A DNA stretch of 48,706 nt. It comes from Muribaculaceae bacterium (lineage in GTDB: Bacteria; Bacteroidota; Bacteroidia; Bacteroidales; Muribaculaceae). The stretch is taken from positions 1 to 48,706 of the forward strand of contig JAFQAS010000024.1 in assembly GCA_017399915.1 (NCBI GenBank), written 5' to 3'. Position 1 is the first letter of the stretch. Every line of letters starts with the position of its first letter. Both the position numbers and the translations under genes were made by a program. The notes beneath the pieces were generated by a model that worked only from the letters and a program-made list of their open reading frames with translations, had not been told where the DNA came from and ran no database searches. Below are positions 1-9,716 of this stretch, one piece after another.

Positions 1-2498
1 AACGGCACACCTGATGGATAATAGGCAGTGCTTTGCAACACATTGCCACTCTCATCAATCACCGCCCGAGTGCTACCAAGATAGTCACGCACATAATATC
101 GGTGCGTCAACGCCCCATTTGAAGTGTTCAAATCGGTGTGCCCGGCATCGTGATACACACGCCATGTAGAACCGCTAATCTCAAATGCACCGATATATTT
201 ACGAAGGTCGGTGTTATATCGTGTTTGCTGACGCACGATAGTATCTCCATTGGCGTTGACCGTCGTTGTTACACGGATATATTTTTCAGCCGATGTGGAT
301 TGCGTTTTTCGCCCGTCGGGGCGATAGTCCCATGCCAAATAAGAACCATCTGAGAAAGTTACTCGTTTAGGCAGGTTCAAGAATGAATGATATGTAACCG
401 ATGAAATAGCACGAGTGTCATCGCGGGTGATATTCCCATTGGCATCATAAGCCACAGCATCAGAGTAAGTCCCCGATGGGAAGCGAGGAGCCAAGCCAGT
501 TGATTCGTCTTCACTCGCATCATTAACCGAAATGATTTGGTTGCCGTCGTAAGAGATAGCAGCATCTTGCACATAATAGCCCTCGAAGGTGCGTTCAAGG
601 CTTACGATATTTCCGTTTAAGTCATATTCAAACCATTCGCCAATGTCACTCCCAGCATGGTCTTCAATAGCCGAGCGTAATTGATTGAGTTTGTCATACT
701 CGTAAGAGAATGTCAATTCCGACTCAAAGAAATCGCTTGATGTATTTACCACCGAAGATGTTGATGCACAAAGATTGCCATTTCGATACACTTGTGATGG
801 GTTAAACGGATTTTCTCCATAATACAACCGTTGTGAATACCATGGAGAAGTGATAGAAGATATATTGCCATGTAGATGATAGCCATAGGATATGGCATTA
901 CTTCCACCAGACGAAACAAATGAACCCATTCTTTGTTTGCTTAAACGGCCAATTCCATCATATTGATTTGCGGTCATCTCTTTCCAATTGCCTCCATCAA
1001 CTCTCATTTGAGTCATGGTAACGCGGTCGCCACCATCGTAAGTATAATTCCATTCCACATTGTGGCTTGTCGAAACCGTTCCTTCCAATAATTGCGAAGC
1101 CACAGATTTTGTTGCTAATAACAATCCTCGGAAAGAATATTTATTGAAAGTAGTGGCACTTGAGGCATTGGCATAGTAGTCGCGTTCGCATCGCATCACC
1201 TCACGCCCACGGTCATCGTAATAAATCGCTTCGACAATACAGTTGCCACTATTGTCATAAACTGCAGTCCCGGTCAACAATCCTTTTGCAGAAAGAGATG
1301 TGTTTACAGTGTAATTTGCATCTGTAGGGATAGGATAATTACCCCAATGAGAGTAATTATCATAGAAATATGCTCTTTGTGCAGTAAAGCCTGAAGGTCC
1401 ACAATTGGTAGAGTACATCAAAGCAATCTCGTTAATATTGCCGGTTGTTTGTGGAGTGGCAATAATTGTAGAATCCCCCCAAGCAGCTTGCAACGATTCA
1501 CGAGTAGCCCCGGGAATTGAGGCAATGCCCTCTACTGCAATGCGTTTTTGTGGGTCATATTTTATGACAGACCATTTTGACGCTGCTCGTTGTACCCCAT
1601 CTTGTGAAAAAATGGGACGACTTAATTTGTCGTAAACATAATAAACTGGTTCAGAACCTGGAATGCGTTTTAGGGTTACCCTATGCCTTGCATCATATTC
1701 ATAATAGAAACATAGCGAGTTTAATGTCTCTGAATCACAAGTTCCGTTTAATGGCAATAACGCAGAGGCTTTAGGCGAAATCATATATCTCAAATCACCA
1801 TAGATATCATATACAAAATAAGTATCGGCATATTGGTTGTTATCGGCAATGGCACGGCGTAGAATAGTGTGTCCCTCACGATCGCGAACTTCAATAACCT
1901 TTTTGCCGTCTTCATCTTCGGTTGAAGTAGCAATAACAGTTGATTCTGGATAGTATCCTTTTGTTATTAAAGAGCCGTTGCCATCACATGAGAACCAACG
2001 ACAATCGGAAATGGAATGGTGTGTGATATATGTTCTAAATCTGTTATAATATCCCGGTTTATAAACCTCTTGTACACCATCAGTATAAGTTTGATAAGTA
2101 GTGAAAGTGAATGGATTTTCGTCGTTGTAGAACGATGACGCCTCTTGAATATAGTCTGACGCCGGGATGAAAGCCCCATTGAAACTCCCCTCAATCGGTA
2201 GCCATTCTTTAGCAACCTTATTAAGGTGATTGTATTCAACTTTAGAAACGATATCGTTATAGTCACCCCCTTGTCCCATTAAGACCGTTTGAACAGGTCG
2301 CCCCAATCCATCAAGATATTGAATAGATGTACGCGATTGGTCAGAAATATATCGGTCGGGATCAATGGTGGAGTCATTCCCTGGCTCAATCGTGCGAATA
2401 TAGTTTTGTGTCGCAGTTTGAGCTATCCCCAAATGAGTTATATTAGAAAGCAATCCTAATATGACCAATGAAATAATATGTTTATATTGTTTATTCAT
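1..2498 (-). CDS. DUF6443/RHS-like YD-repeat surface protein, 3' end off window
   Basis: I read an open frame of 832 codons from the ATG at 2498 to the window edge with no stop, so the C-terminus is missing. It starts with a signal peptide ending near AQTA. A DUF6443-type region follows, with the phrase YLDGLGRPVQTV near residue 65. Many Tyr/Asp-rich YD-type strands come next. The last 35 residues contain YYVRDYLGSTRAV, the start of the RHS-associated core. In RHS proteins this core usually precedes a variable C-terminal domain, often a toxin, so that part would lie left of position 1. The gene is 39 nt downstream of the 399-residue secreted protein and appears to end a leftward operon. The family call is good. 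Toxicity is only a possibility because the C-terminus is not seen. Confidence 0.85.
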   Translation of the reverse strand, partial: MNKQYKHIISLVILGLLSNITHLGIAQTATQNYIRTIEPGNDSTIDPDRYISDQSRTSIQYLDGLGRPVQTVLMGQGGDYNDIVSKVEYNHLNKVAKEWLPIEGSFNGAFIPASDYIQEASSFYNDENPFTFTTYQTYTDGVQEVYKPGYYNRFRTYITHHSISDCRWFSCDGNGSLITKGYYPESTVIATSTEDEDGKKVIEVRDREGHTILRRAIADNNQYADTYFVYDIYGDLRYMISPKASALLPLNGTCDSETLNSLCFYYEYDARHRVTLKRIPGSEPVYYVYDKLSRPIFSQDGVQRAASKWSVIKYDPQKRIAVEGIASIPGATRESLQAAWGDSTIIATPQTTGNINEIALMYSTNCGPSGFTAQRAYFYDNYSHWGNYPIPTDANYTVNTSLSAKGLLTGTAVYDNSGNCIVEAIYYDDRGREVMRCERDYYANASSATTFNKYSFRGLLLATKSVASQLLEGTVSTSHNVEWNYTYDGGDRVTMTQMRVDGGNWKEMTANQYDGIGRLSKQRMGSFVSSGGSNAISYGYHLHGNISSITSPWYSQRLYYGENPFNPSQVYRNGNLCASTSSVVNTSSDFFESELTFSYEYDKLNQLRSAIEDHAGSDIGEWFEYDLNGNIVSLERTFEGYYVQDAAISYDGNQIISVNDASEDESTGLAPRFPSGTYSDAVAYDANGNITRDDTRAISSVTYHSFLNLPKRVTFSDGSYLAWDYRPDGRKTQSTSAEKYIRVTTTVNANGDTIVRQQTRYNTDLRKYIGAFEISGSTWRVYHDAGHTDLNTSNGALTHRYYVRDYLGSTRAVIDESGNVLQSTAYYPSGVP

Positions 2499-2537
2499 GG
2501 GAATTGTAAAATTAAATGATAAAAATGTTAAATCAAA

Positions 2538-3737
2538 CTATTTCTTGATAAACTTGAAAGAGTATTGAGAATTTTTAAGAAATACGGTAACAAGATACTC
2601 TCCGGCAACGAGGTCATCAGTGGGATATGATATGTTACCTTGCGAATCGTATGCCACTTCCGACGCCTGCCACATTAATGCACCAGCCGAATTGTGCAGA
2701 GTTACTGCTACAACGCAATCGGGAGAAACAGAATAATTGATGTTAATGTGGTTGGAGTTTTCGGAAAGACAAATGTCGCAAGTTTCTTCTTCGGGTAGCA
2801 ATGGCGCGGTATTGTCATCGTTATTTGGTGAAAACGAATCGTTTGAAAAAGAATTGCGCGATTTTGTGTTGGTGATGTCTCTAAAATTGTTTCGGAAAGC
2901 ATTTGTAGCATCATCGAGTCTTAATTCATCATTTAAAGGGTCGGAAGCCAAATCATGAGCTTGCAAAGATTTGCTACAATATAAAGAAACAAAAGAAGAG
3001 TCGATAGTGGAGCCATAATAAAGCACTTTATGTAATCGAGTTTCTAAAATAGGATAGCGATAACCACGAGCATAAAGGCAATGGCACTCAATAAGGTGCG
3101 TTATACTGTCATTTTCAAGATGCCACATAATAGAGTCGGGGAGAATTACAGTAGAATCACCGAATTTATAACTATGAGAAAAATCATTGTCAATTATGGT
3201 TGAGCCATGGCGAATATATTTAGTGTGAAGAAGATTTGAGATTGTATCAGCCTCAGGGGTTATTAATGTGTAAACGTTATTGTCGGCAGAAAGAGTATAT
3301 GAGCCGGATATTCGGGCATAATCACGCATTGCTCTTGTTCCCTCGGCAAAAAATACACCATTAATATTCTCTCCTTTTGAAAAAGGATATTTGAAAGCGA
3401 CTTCAGGGATAATATAATCAAGAGTCAATCCCGGTTTACGGTGCGAGATTAGCAAAATAGAATCGCCTAAATCGTCAAAAATTTCTACCTCTCGATTTTG
3501 TGAACAAATTAGCAAAGAATCCTTAAACTGATTATATGTTATATTATAATCAGTTTCCCCCTTTATTGAAGATAAATCGATAATAGATGTATCATTAAGA
3601 TTTATAATAAAAGGGATTTTGTATAGCTTAATATTATCACCAGGACGAGGTTTGTTTAAGTCTCTTGTAATAGCAATATTTGCATAAGATAATAAGCTAA
3701 TTGCAAACGATATAAATATGAATGTTGCTTTTCTCAT
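2538..3737 (-). CDS. Secreted 399-aa protein with DUF3244-like C-terminal module
   Basis: The protein starts with a signal peptide (MRKATFIFISFAISLLSYA) and I do not recognise its central region. The last 85 residues (ICLSENSNHININY to the end) form a small beta-rich domain. It has the pattern VTLHNSAGALMWQ followed by LVAGEYLVTVFL, which matches the layout of the free-standing 119-residue protein at 7326-7685. Such C-terminal domains in Bacteroidetes are compatible with surface sorting, but I cannot prove that here. The gene lies 5 nt after the 1159-residue YD-repeat protein and 39 nt before the DUF6443 protein, so the three are probably co-transcribed. It may be an accessory or partner of the RHS-like proteins. 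Confidence 0.8.
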   Translation of the reverse strand: MRKATFIFISFAISLLSYANIAITRDLNKPRPGDNIKLYKIPFIINLNDTSIIDLSSIKGETDYNITYNQFKDSLLICSQNREVEIFDDLGDSILLISHRKPGLTLDYIIPEVAFKYPFSKGENINGVFFAEGTRAMRDYARISGSYTLSADNNVYTLITPEADTISNLLHTKYIRHGSTIIDNDFSHSYKFGDSTVILPDSIMWHLENDSITHLIECHCLYARGYRYPILETRLHKVLYYGSTIDSSFVSLYCSKSLQAHDLASDPLNDELRLDDATNAFRNNFRDITNTKSRNSFSNDSFSPNNDDNTAPLLPEEETCDICLSENSNHININYSVSPDCVVAVTLHNSAGALMWQASEVAYDSQGNISYPTDDLVAGEYLVTVFLKNSQYSFKFIKK

Positions 3738-3742
3738 AATCG

Positions 3743-6700
3743 TTATTGTTTATAGTGATAATCATATTTGCGTATAAAATATCCATTATAATCTTTAACT
3801 GTTGACAAACGACCTTGATTGTCGAAAGAAAAATGAGTTGTAATGCCTCGAGAGTCAGTTGCAGATGATACGCCGATGAGCCAATGATATGTCATCGTTG
3901 TAATATCGTTGTTGGGCAAGGCATTTCGCAAAGAATTAAAGAATGAAGATAAATCTGATTCTACATTCCCTGTTGCAGAATAGAATTGTTCGGGATTTTT
4001 ACCTAAACCATTGATGGTGGATAGTAATTCTGAATAAGGCAAATTCTTTGCTTCAACAATAGGATAACTTCCTCTATACCCCCAGAGATAAGACGCTAAA
4101 ACTTCATTGTTATAACTAATTTGGACTAAATCGCCATGGTTATTATACTCATAGGAATATTCGGGTTGGTTGATTAGGTTAACTAGTTGTTGAGATGCCG
4201 ATTTGCCACCTAAATCGTATCCACTTGCATTGATTCCTTTCTCACTTAATCCATAAGATTTAATGAGCAAATTATTATTATCATAGACCATGCGTTTTGC
4301 ATCAACAATAATTCCATCAACAACAGTAACTTCTGTCTCGGGAATATTTAGATATACACCATTCACATACCTATAAGTATAGAATGTTTCTTTGTTTTTT
4401 CCATCTGAAGTAGTTTTAATTTTGGATCGTAAAAGATTGTAATCTAGGTTGTCGGTATAACTATCATAAAAATAAGTGTATTGGGTAGTATCGCAATACT
4501 TGTCTTCGATATAAATTTCATTTTTGATAGTTTTGTTATAGGGAATAAGATTGTATTTTCCTATACAATAATCATAGTCCCCAACTTTTGCATTAGAAAT
4601 AGATGCTGAAGAAAAATCGGCAATACGGAATAAGTCAGTGGTGAAAACGCTAAGATTTTCAGGTTCCGGTTCAAATATATTATAATTATACTTGATATTG
4701 ATTTTCTCATCATATCCTGGGCGATTGCTAAGTTGCTTACTCATTAGATTGCCTCGATAATGGGCTTTAGATGTCCACATTTGAGAACCAGTAGATTGGT
4801 AATCAAGGAACTCAGAGTTATTAAAATCTCGATAAGCTTCCGTTTGGTTTGAGGAATAATTATATTGAACGGTGTTGGAATTTGAATATGTGTCATTTTC
4901 TAGTTCAATTTGGTGTGAACACCATTCGTTGACTTTAAAATATTCCACTCCGACATTTCCGACAGGAAGGTTGTAAAAACCATTTGATGAAATTTGATAA
5001 AATTCAGAGCTTTCATTTCCAATAGGATAACTATTTTTTGTAATATAGTAATATTTACCTGCATAATCGAGGACATTAGATATGACGCCACTCGATTCGT
5101 CATATTTGGTATAAGCATAGTAATAACCTTTGACAATAGGCTCGCCATCTTCATCAGCTTTTGATATTATTCGAGAAATTCTTAATCCTCCCCAAATATC
5201 TTTGTGCGTTTTTAAACTCGAATTACTATTAGATGTCGTAGTGTATTTATTTAAGAAAATTTTACCACAAGGAGCGTCAGCGTGCATAAACTCGCGTTCA
5301 ATTAGAGATTGGTTGTCAATTCCTTCATGTGCAAAAATAGACGTAGGATATTGTAATTCCACACGATAACTTACGTTCGGTTCTAAATGTACATCAACTT
5401 TGCCTTTATATTGGCCTGAAATAGTACAGTCGTCAATAAAGATAGTATGTTCGGCACAACTTTGATTGGTTGACTCTTTAATAAAAGTGACACGAGGATA
5501 TTTTACATTAATACAATCATCATATTCATGGCAGAGTCCATAGTAATCAGAGTTGAGTAGTATTTGAGGATTAAAATTGAAGTACTCAGATAAATCGACT
5601 GTTACATATTGATTGCTACTTACATGATAGTTGTCTATAACTAACTTTTTTATAGGCTCTAAGGCTATCAGAGTATCGGTATGAAGGTGTGTAGTAGTAG
5701 TTTTATCTGGTTCTTCAACTTGTATATTGTCAAAATATCCATATTCGTGTGATTCCCATTCAAACTCGGTGGAACCTCCAGTGGGATATATAATGCTTTT
5801 TAACGCCCCATAATAACATACATTTGGATTTACAGAGCGATCACAGGGAGTATGATGCGAAAATTGATGATAACTTGGAGCTATCCCTGCGTTTCCTGCA
5901 GCATTATAATATCCACAAAAATCTTGATCCAACTCCCTAAATGGGATTTCATTAGTGTTAGGTTCTGTATAATAAGCAAATTGATATTGATTTATGCCAT
6001 TTTCAGCTATTTTTGTCAAAAGAGTTCTTTTCTGACCATTGGTATTATTAAAAGGGGTATAATTAAAATTAAATGTTTTTATTGGAGTGTTGGTGTCGTA
6101 ATTTGGATATACTTCAATTTTAGTGATTTTTTCGTTTTTAGAATCATTGTCGTATGTGAAGCGAACAATAGCACTGCTACTTTCTATAGCACAAAGTGAA
6201 ACTGGATTATAAATAACTTCCCCACAAGATGAAACAGGACTAGGTAGGAGATGTCTTAAATCTGGATTGGATGAGGCATAATATGTTTGAACAAGAGCAC
6301 CTGTTTTAGTCCTTTTATTTTTTGTTTTATAATGGAAGATTATACTATCATTTTGCAAATTTTTTATTTTAGTTAAATGCCATGCAGAGGTATAGTACAT
6401 TGAATCTAGCATTTGGTCTCCAGGATTGCCATGATAGTATTCATATTTGGTTCGCTCAATTGATGGGTCTGTATTGTCAAATTTGACATGCCCAAAATAA
6501 TATTTAGTGCCTTTATTATCGGTGATTATAAATTGATTTGGATAAAGACTCCCTACAATTTCATTTGGAGAAATAGATATCGGTTCTGAAGAACTTATTA
6601 CAACATCTTTGTTGTCATTATATATAAATGTTCCTGATAACCCCATGCAACTAATCTTTAAAATGTCATTAGCCACATCTGCACGGCCAAAGTAATAATC

Positions 6701-7222
6701 GGTGTCCCAGTCTTTTCTCCCTAATCGATATTCAATAAAAGCGTTGGGATCACTAGGGTCATAATATCCAATAGTAGATTTCGCATATTCACGTAGAGAA
6801 TCAGTTTTTATTGTTTTATTAAAAATGCCTCTGATGTTATTTACTATTGTAGAAGATCCAGCATCATCAGGATGTCCATAGACAGTACGAGAAACACATC
6901 CTCCTGCATTAAGAATCCAACTTAGCCCAAGATTTCCTGGCTGGTCATCAACTTTTAATCCTCCACTTAGGTATTGGACAGAAATTGGTACACTTAAATT
7001 GCCCTCACTAATAGTGTAGATAGGTAAAGAAATATCAACTTGTCCAGTAAATGGAGATACTGGATAATCAACATTTCTAACCATTGATGCAACTTCTGGT
7101 GATGGTGGAATGATTGTGTAATCTCGTGGTGCATAAGAGGAAATATCGGTAGCATCTTGTGCGGATAGATAAGTACTGCTCAATAGAATGATTGTTGATA
7201 ATATTAGTTTAGTTAGTTTCAT
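3743..7222 (-). CDS. YD/RHS-like secreted protein, 1159 aa
   Basis: A signal peptide (MKLTKLILSTIILLSSTYLSA) is followed by a Bacteroidetes RHS-like N-terminus. This includes FTGQVDISLPIY, IPISVQYLSGG-type text and GLSWILNAGG near residues 55-110. Dense YD-type repeats run through the rest, for example YEYNNHGDLVQISYN. It ends with YNGYFIRKYDYHYKQ, a natural end for this family, so the protein looks complete and lacks an obvious toxin tail. It is the partner of the DUF6443 protein downstream; such pairs are common in Bacteroidetes. A hairpin with a short T run sits 30 nt upstream of the start, so expression may need read-through from the DUF3244-like gene. Its role is surface or adhesive by family inference only. 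Confidence 0.85.
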   Translation of the reverse strand: MKLTKLILSTIILLSSTYLSAQDATDISSYAPRDYTIIPPSPEVASMVRNVDYPVSPFTGQVDISLPIYTISEGNLSVPISVQYLSGGLKVDDQPGNLGLSWILNAGGCVSRTVYGHPDDAGSSTIVNNIRGIFNKTIKTDSLREYAKSTIGYYDPSDPNAFIEYRLGRKDWDTDYYFGRADVANDILKISCMGLSGTFIYNDNKDVVISSSEPISISPNEIVGSLYPNQFIITDNKGTKYYFGHVKFDNTDPSIERTKYEYYHGNPGDQMLDSMYYTSAWHLTKIKNLQNDSIIFHYKTKNKRTKTGALVQTYYASSNPDLRHLLPSPVSSCGEVIYNPVSLCAIESSSAIVRFTYDNDSKNEKITKIEVYPNYDTNTPIKTFNFNYTPFNNTNGQKRTLLTKIAENGINQYQFAYYTEPNTNEIPFRELDQDFCGYYNAAGNAGIAPSYHQFSHHTPCDRSVNPNVCYYGALKSIIYPTGGSTEFEWESHEYGYFDNIQVEEPDKTTTTHLHTDTLIALEPIKKLVIDNYHVSSNQYVTVDLSEYFNFNPQILLNSDYYGLCHEYDDCINVKYPRVTFIKESTNQSCAEHTIFIDDCTISGQYKGKVDVHLEPNVSYRVELQYPTSIFAHEGIDNQSLIEREFMHADAPCGKIFLNKYTTTSNSNSSLKTHKDIWGGLRISRIISKADEDGEPIVKGYYYAYTKYDESSGVISNVLDYAGKYYYITKNSYPIGNESSEFYQISSNGFYNLPVGNVGVEYFKVNEWCSHQIELENDTYSNSNTVQYNYSSNQTEAYRDFNNSEFLDYQSTGSQMWTSKAHYRGNLMSKQLSNRPGYDEKINIKYNYNIFEPEPENLSVFTTDLFRIADFSSASISNAKVGDYDYCIGKYNLIPYNKTIKNEIYIEDKYCDTTQYTYFYDSYTDNLDYNLLRSKIKTTSDGKNKETFYTYRYVNGVYLNIPETEVTVVDGIIVDAKRMVYDNNNLLIKSYGLSEKGINASGYDLGGKSASQQLVNLINQPEYSYEYNNHGDLVQISYNNEVLASYLWGYRGSYPIVEAKNLPYSELLSTINGLGKNPEQFYSATGNVESDLSSFFNSLRNALPNNDITTMTYHWLIGVSSATDSRGITTHFSFDNQGRLSTVKDYNGYFIRKYDYHYKQ

Positions 7223-7251
7223 GGTTAAATTGGTTAATATGATTGGTAAAA

Positions 7252-7280
7252 GGCACCCGGCTCACAACGAGCCGAGTACC
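7252..7280 (-). terminator. Attenuator-like hairpin between DUF3244-like gene and YD-repeat gene
   Basis: Read on the minus strand, GGTACTCGGCTC and GAGCCGGGTGCC pair over 12 positions (with G-U wobbles) around the loop GTTGT, followed by TTTTACC. It lies 46 nt after the stop of the small secreted protein and 30 nt before the next start codon. That position allows termination with partial read-through. Confidence 0.6.
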
Positions 7281-7325
7281 ACGTGCTTATGATAACATAG
7301 GATAATTGGATTATTCAGTTATCAA

Positions 7326-7685
7326 TTAGAGGGAGAAGTTCCCGGAGTAGCAAGACGCATCGTCGGTAACTATTGTTATATAATAGTCGCCTGCAGAGGT
7401 TGATGTAGTGATTGACACAGAGCCGAACGCTGTATCTTCGGTTTGTTGCCACATTTCACCGGTAGTTTCGTTAGTAACTGTGATTTCCACTTCGCCCATA
7501 TCGTATGCAAATTGTAGATAAATCATACCATCTTGATAAAAAGCTGTGATGTCGCTACCAAAATTGGGAGTGCGTTGCTCTTGTTTGGTCTCTGGGTCTT
7601 TTTGAATTGGAATTTCTTTTTTCTCCTTGGCAGAAGAAAGAAGAATTCCACACGTTAAAAATAATAGAAAAAATATTTTCTTCAT
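7326..7685 (-). CDS. DUF3244-like small secreted protein
   Basis: This 119-residue protein has a signal peptide (MKKIFFLLFLTCGILLSSA), a charged linker, and one beta-sandwich-like domain from about residue 45. The key phrases are ITVTNETTGEMWQQ and SAGDYYITIVTD, and it ends GNFSL. Length and pattern fit the DUF3244 family of small secreted Bacteroidetes proteins, whose function is unknown. A similar module ends the 399-residue protein at 2538-3737. The gene lies 146 nt downstream of the TPR/HTH regulator and upstream of the YD-repeat genes. A run of ten G residues lies 107 nt upstream of its start codon. Confidence 0.75.
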   Translation of the reverse strand: MKKIFFLLFLTCGILLSSAKEKKEIPIQKDPETKQEQRTPNFGSDITAFYQDGMIYLQFAYDMGEVEITVTNETTGEMWQQTEDTAFGSVSITTSTSAGDYYITIVTDDASCYSGNFSL

Positions 7686-7791
7686 AATTTGAAAAATTAA
7701 AAATTTGACTTGTGCAAATTAATGAAGAAAACAAAGAAAAATAGTCGAAAATGACTTTACAAAAACTTTACATTTTTTTGCTTGTAGAAGC

Positions 7792-7801
7792 GGGGGGGGG
7801 G
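7792..7801. repeat. Homopolymeric G10 tract
   Basis: Ten consecutive G on the plus strand lie in AT-rich intergenic DNA between the regulator stop (7832) and the DUF3244-like start (7685). Such tracts slip easily in replication and sequencing, so the exact length is uncertain. Its position in the presumed leader or promoter region could vary expression. Confidence 0.8.
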
Positions 7802-7831
7802 TAAATGATTGATAATTAGCGTATTGTGGTC

Positions 7832-9577
7832 TTAGATGTTATTAATAAAATTGTCCCAATCAGAAGCTTTGCCAGTGTCGTTTGTTAACTTTTTGTATAG
7901 TCGTGCACGAGTAAGTGACACAGAAGATTCAGAATGATTTGTCAATCGAGCAATTTCTCTAGGAGCAAATTTTGTTTTAATGAGAATAGAAACACGGAAT
8001 TCATAATTGCTGATTTTAAATGGTAAATCGTGAAGAGTGTCAATAAATTCAGGGAATAAATTGGAAATTTTATCAATGAGATAGTTCCATTCATTTTCAG
8101 AAAGGATATTTTTTTCTTCGGGATAAACTTTTAAGCGATGATGAATTTCTTTTACAAAATCCTCATTGTTAAAAGTTAAGATTGCATTGTCTTTTTGTTT
8201 TTTATAAATAATAGCTTTTTCATTATTGAGAACCAATAATTTTTTTTGATTTTCCAATTCTTGGATAAGCGATTGGTTTTCGCAATTTATTGAACTGATT
8301 TGCGATTCTAATTGAGCAATAGTTTCATTATTCTTGGCGATGGTATTTTCGCTAACTTCATTGCTTTGTTTAAGCAAAAGTTCAACATTTTGGAGTTTTA
8401 ATTTGATAATGCGTTTTCTTTTGCGAATTATAAGAAATACAAATATGCTAATGCTGAAAATAATAACAATAAAGCTAACCAAGCATATAATTTTGATTTC
8501 GTTTTCTTGCGCCTCTTGTTTTAGTTTGTTGTTTTCGCGTTCACGAATTTGATAGTTATAGATTGATGAAAGTTGACGTATTTCTTGGGGAGTTTGTAGT
8601 TTGCTTATAGAATCGGATAATTTAGTTGACATAATCATGGCATCATATGCTTCGTTAATACGATTATTGTGCATATGTAAATTAGCTAAAATATTATATC
8701 CGTTTAATTGTGTATTTAGATTTTTGGATTTTATAAGTTTTTTGCAATAAAAAATGGTAGAATCTATATTATTTAGTTGATAATATAGGAGTGCATATGT
8801 ATTAGCTTCAGAAATAGAGTCTTCTTTTGGAATGAAATTCTTCATAGAATTTAGATGATAATATGCCTTTGAATATTCATGATTGAATAAATGTAATTCA
8901 GCTAAACTAAGATTAATTGAAGACGCAAGGGTTGTATATTTTTCTTTTTGAGCAAGTGTAACAGCGTTATTGTATAGTATTATGGCACTATCACTGTTGT
9001 TTAGTTTTGAATATACATCCCCCATACTACGAGTGTTGTATATTATTCCTAAGGTATTATTATTCTTTGCGTTTAATTCAATGGCTTTTTTATATGTTGG
9101 AATTGCTAAATCATATACTTTTTGTTTATGATATATTCCAGCCATTTGGCTATATGCAACAATCTCGAAGCGAGAGTTGATGTTTTCACAGTTCAAAGCT
9201 TTTTGGAAATATTCGAGTGCTTGTGGAGCATCTCCAAGGTCGGAATACACACGACCTCCATAATAGTAGGCTACTGGAAGTAAATTATAGAAGTCGTGAT
9301 TTTCAAAATAGTTTATAACCGATAATATTGCCGAATTGGAAGTGTGAGCGATATATGCCTTATCGTTGGCTCTGATATTTAGTAGGTCGAAATAATATTT
9401 GTTGTCATTACCCCAAAGGGAATCACGGTTGATAGCATTTAGCATAACGATTGCACTGTCGGCATTAACTTCGGCAATTGAATCGATTTGTTGCAATTGT
9501 TGAAATTGCACACGCCCACTCTCGCCACAGGCGGTGAGCAAGAGAATGGATAATATGATTGGTAGAAGGTGTTTCAT
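7832..9577 (-). CDS. TPR lipoprotein-type membrane regulator with C-terminal HTH
   Basis: The 581-residue protein begins with a lipobox signal (LLLTAC, Cys near residue 18). About seven TPR-like helical pairs follow to roughly residue 340. One transmembrane helix (IICLVSFIVIIFSISIFVFL) sits near residues 367-387. A coiled coil follows, then a C-terminal LuxR/SpoIIE-regulator-like helix-turn-helix (FAPREIARLTNHSESSVSLT near residues 535-555). This TPR-TM-HTH layout is a common Bacteroidetes sensor-regulator type that links envelope state to DNA binding. It is the first gene of the leftward locus and likely controls the secreted genes downstream. A TAnnTTTG box lies only 5 nt before the start codon, so the mRNA may be nearly leaderless. 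Confidence 0.85.
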   Translation of the reverse strand: MKHLLPIILSILLLTACGESGRVQFQQLQQIDSIAEVNADSAIVMLNAINRDSLWGNDNKYYFDLLNIRANDKAYIAHTSNSAILSVINYFENHDFYNLLPVAYYYGGRVYSDLGDAPQALEYFQKALNCENINSRFEIVAYSQMAGIYHKQKVYDLAIPTYKKAIELNAKNNNTLGIIYNTRSMGDVYSKLNNSDSAIILYNNAVTLAQKEKYTTLASSINLSLAELHLFNHEYSKAYYHLNSMKNFIPKEDSISEANTYALLYYQLNNIDSTIFYCKKLIKSKNLNTQLNGYNILANLHMHNNRINEAYDAMIMSTKLSDSISKLQTPQEIRQLSSIYNYQIRERENNKLKQEAQENEIKIICLVSFIVIIFSISIFVFLIIRKRKRIIKLKLQNVELLLKQSNEVSENTIAKNNETIAQLESQISSINCENQSLIQELENQKKLLVLNNEKAIIYKKQKDNAILTFNNEDFVKEIHHRLKVYPEEKNILSENEWNYLIDKISNLFPEFIDTLHDLPFKISNYEFRVSILIKTKFAPREIARLTNHSESSVSLTRARLYKKLTNDTGKASDWDNFINNI

Positions 9578-9581
9578 ATTG

Positions 9582-9589
9582 CAAAGTTA
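9582..9589 (-). promoter_or_regulatory. TAACTTTG -7 box before the TPR regulator
   Basis: TAACTTTG on the minus strand fits the Bacteroidales TAnnTTTG element. The start codon begins at 9577, leaving essentially no 5' leader. Confidence 0.5.
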
Positions 9590-9656
9590 CTATAAAAGTT
9601 GAGACAAAGAAAGATGAAAAATAAATCATTTCGATATTTGCCATAATATGCAAAAC

Positions 9657-9687
9657 AAGCGTGCAATCCGTTGAGGGTTGCACGCTT
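9657..9687. other. Perfect 10-bp hairpin, GCGTGCAA type
   Basis: AAGCGTGCAA (9657-9666) and TTGCACGCTT (9678-9687) pair perfectly around an 11-nt loop. No T run follows on either strand, so it does not look like a standard terminator. It lies at one end of the repeat-rich gap between the regulator and the GDPD protein. Confidence 0.5.
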
Positions 9688-9716
9688 GGTATTTGTGTTA
9701 AGATTGCTAAGTGTTA

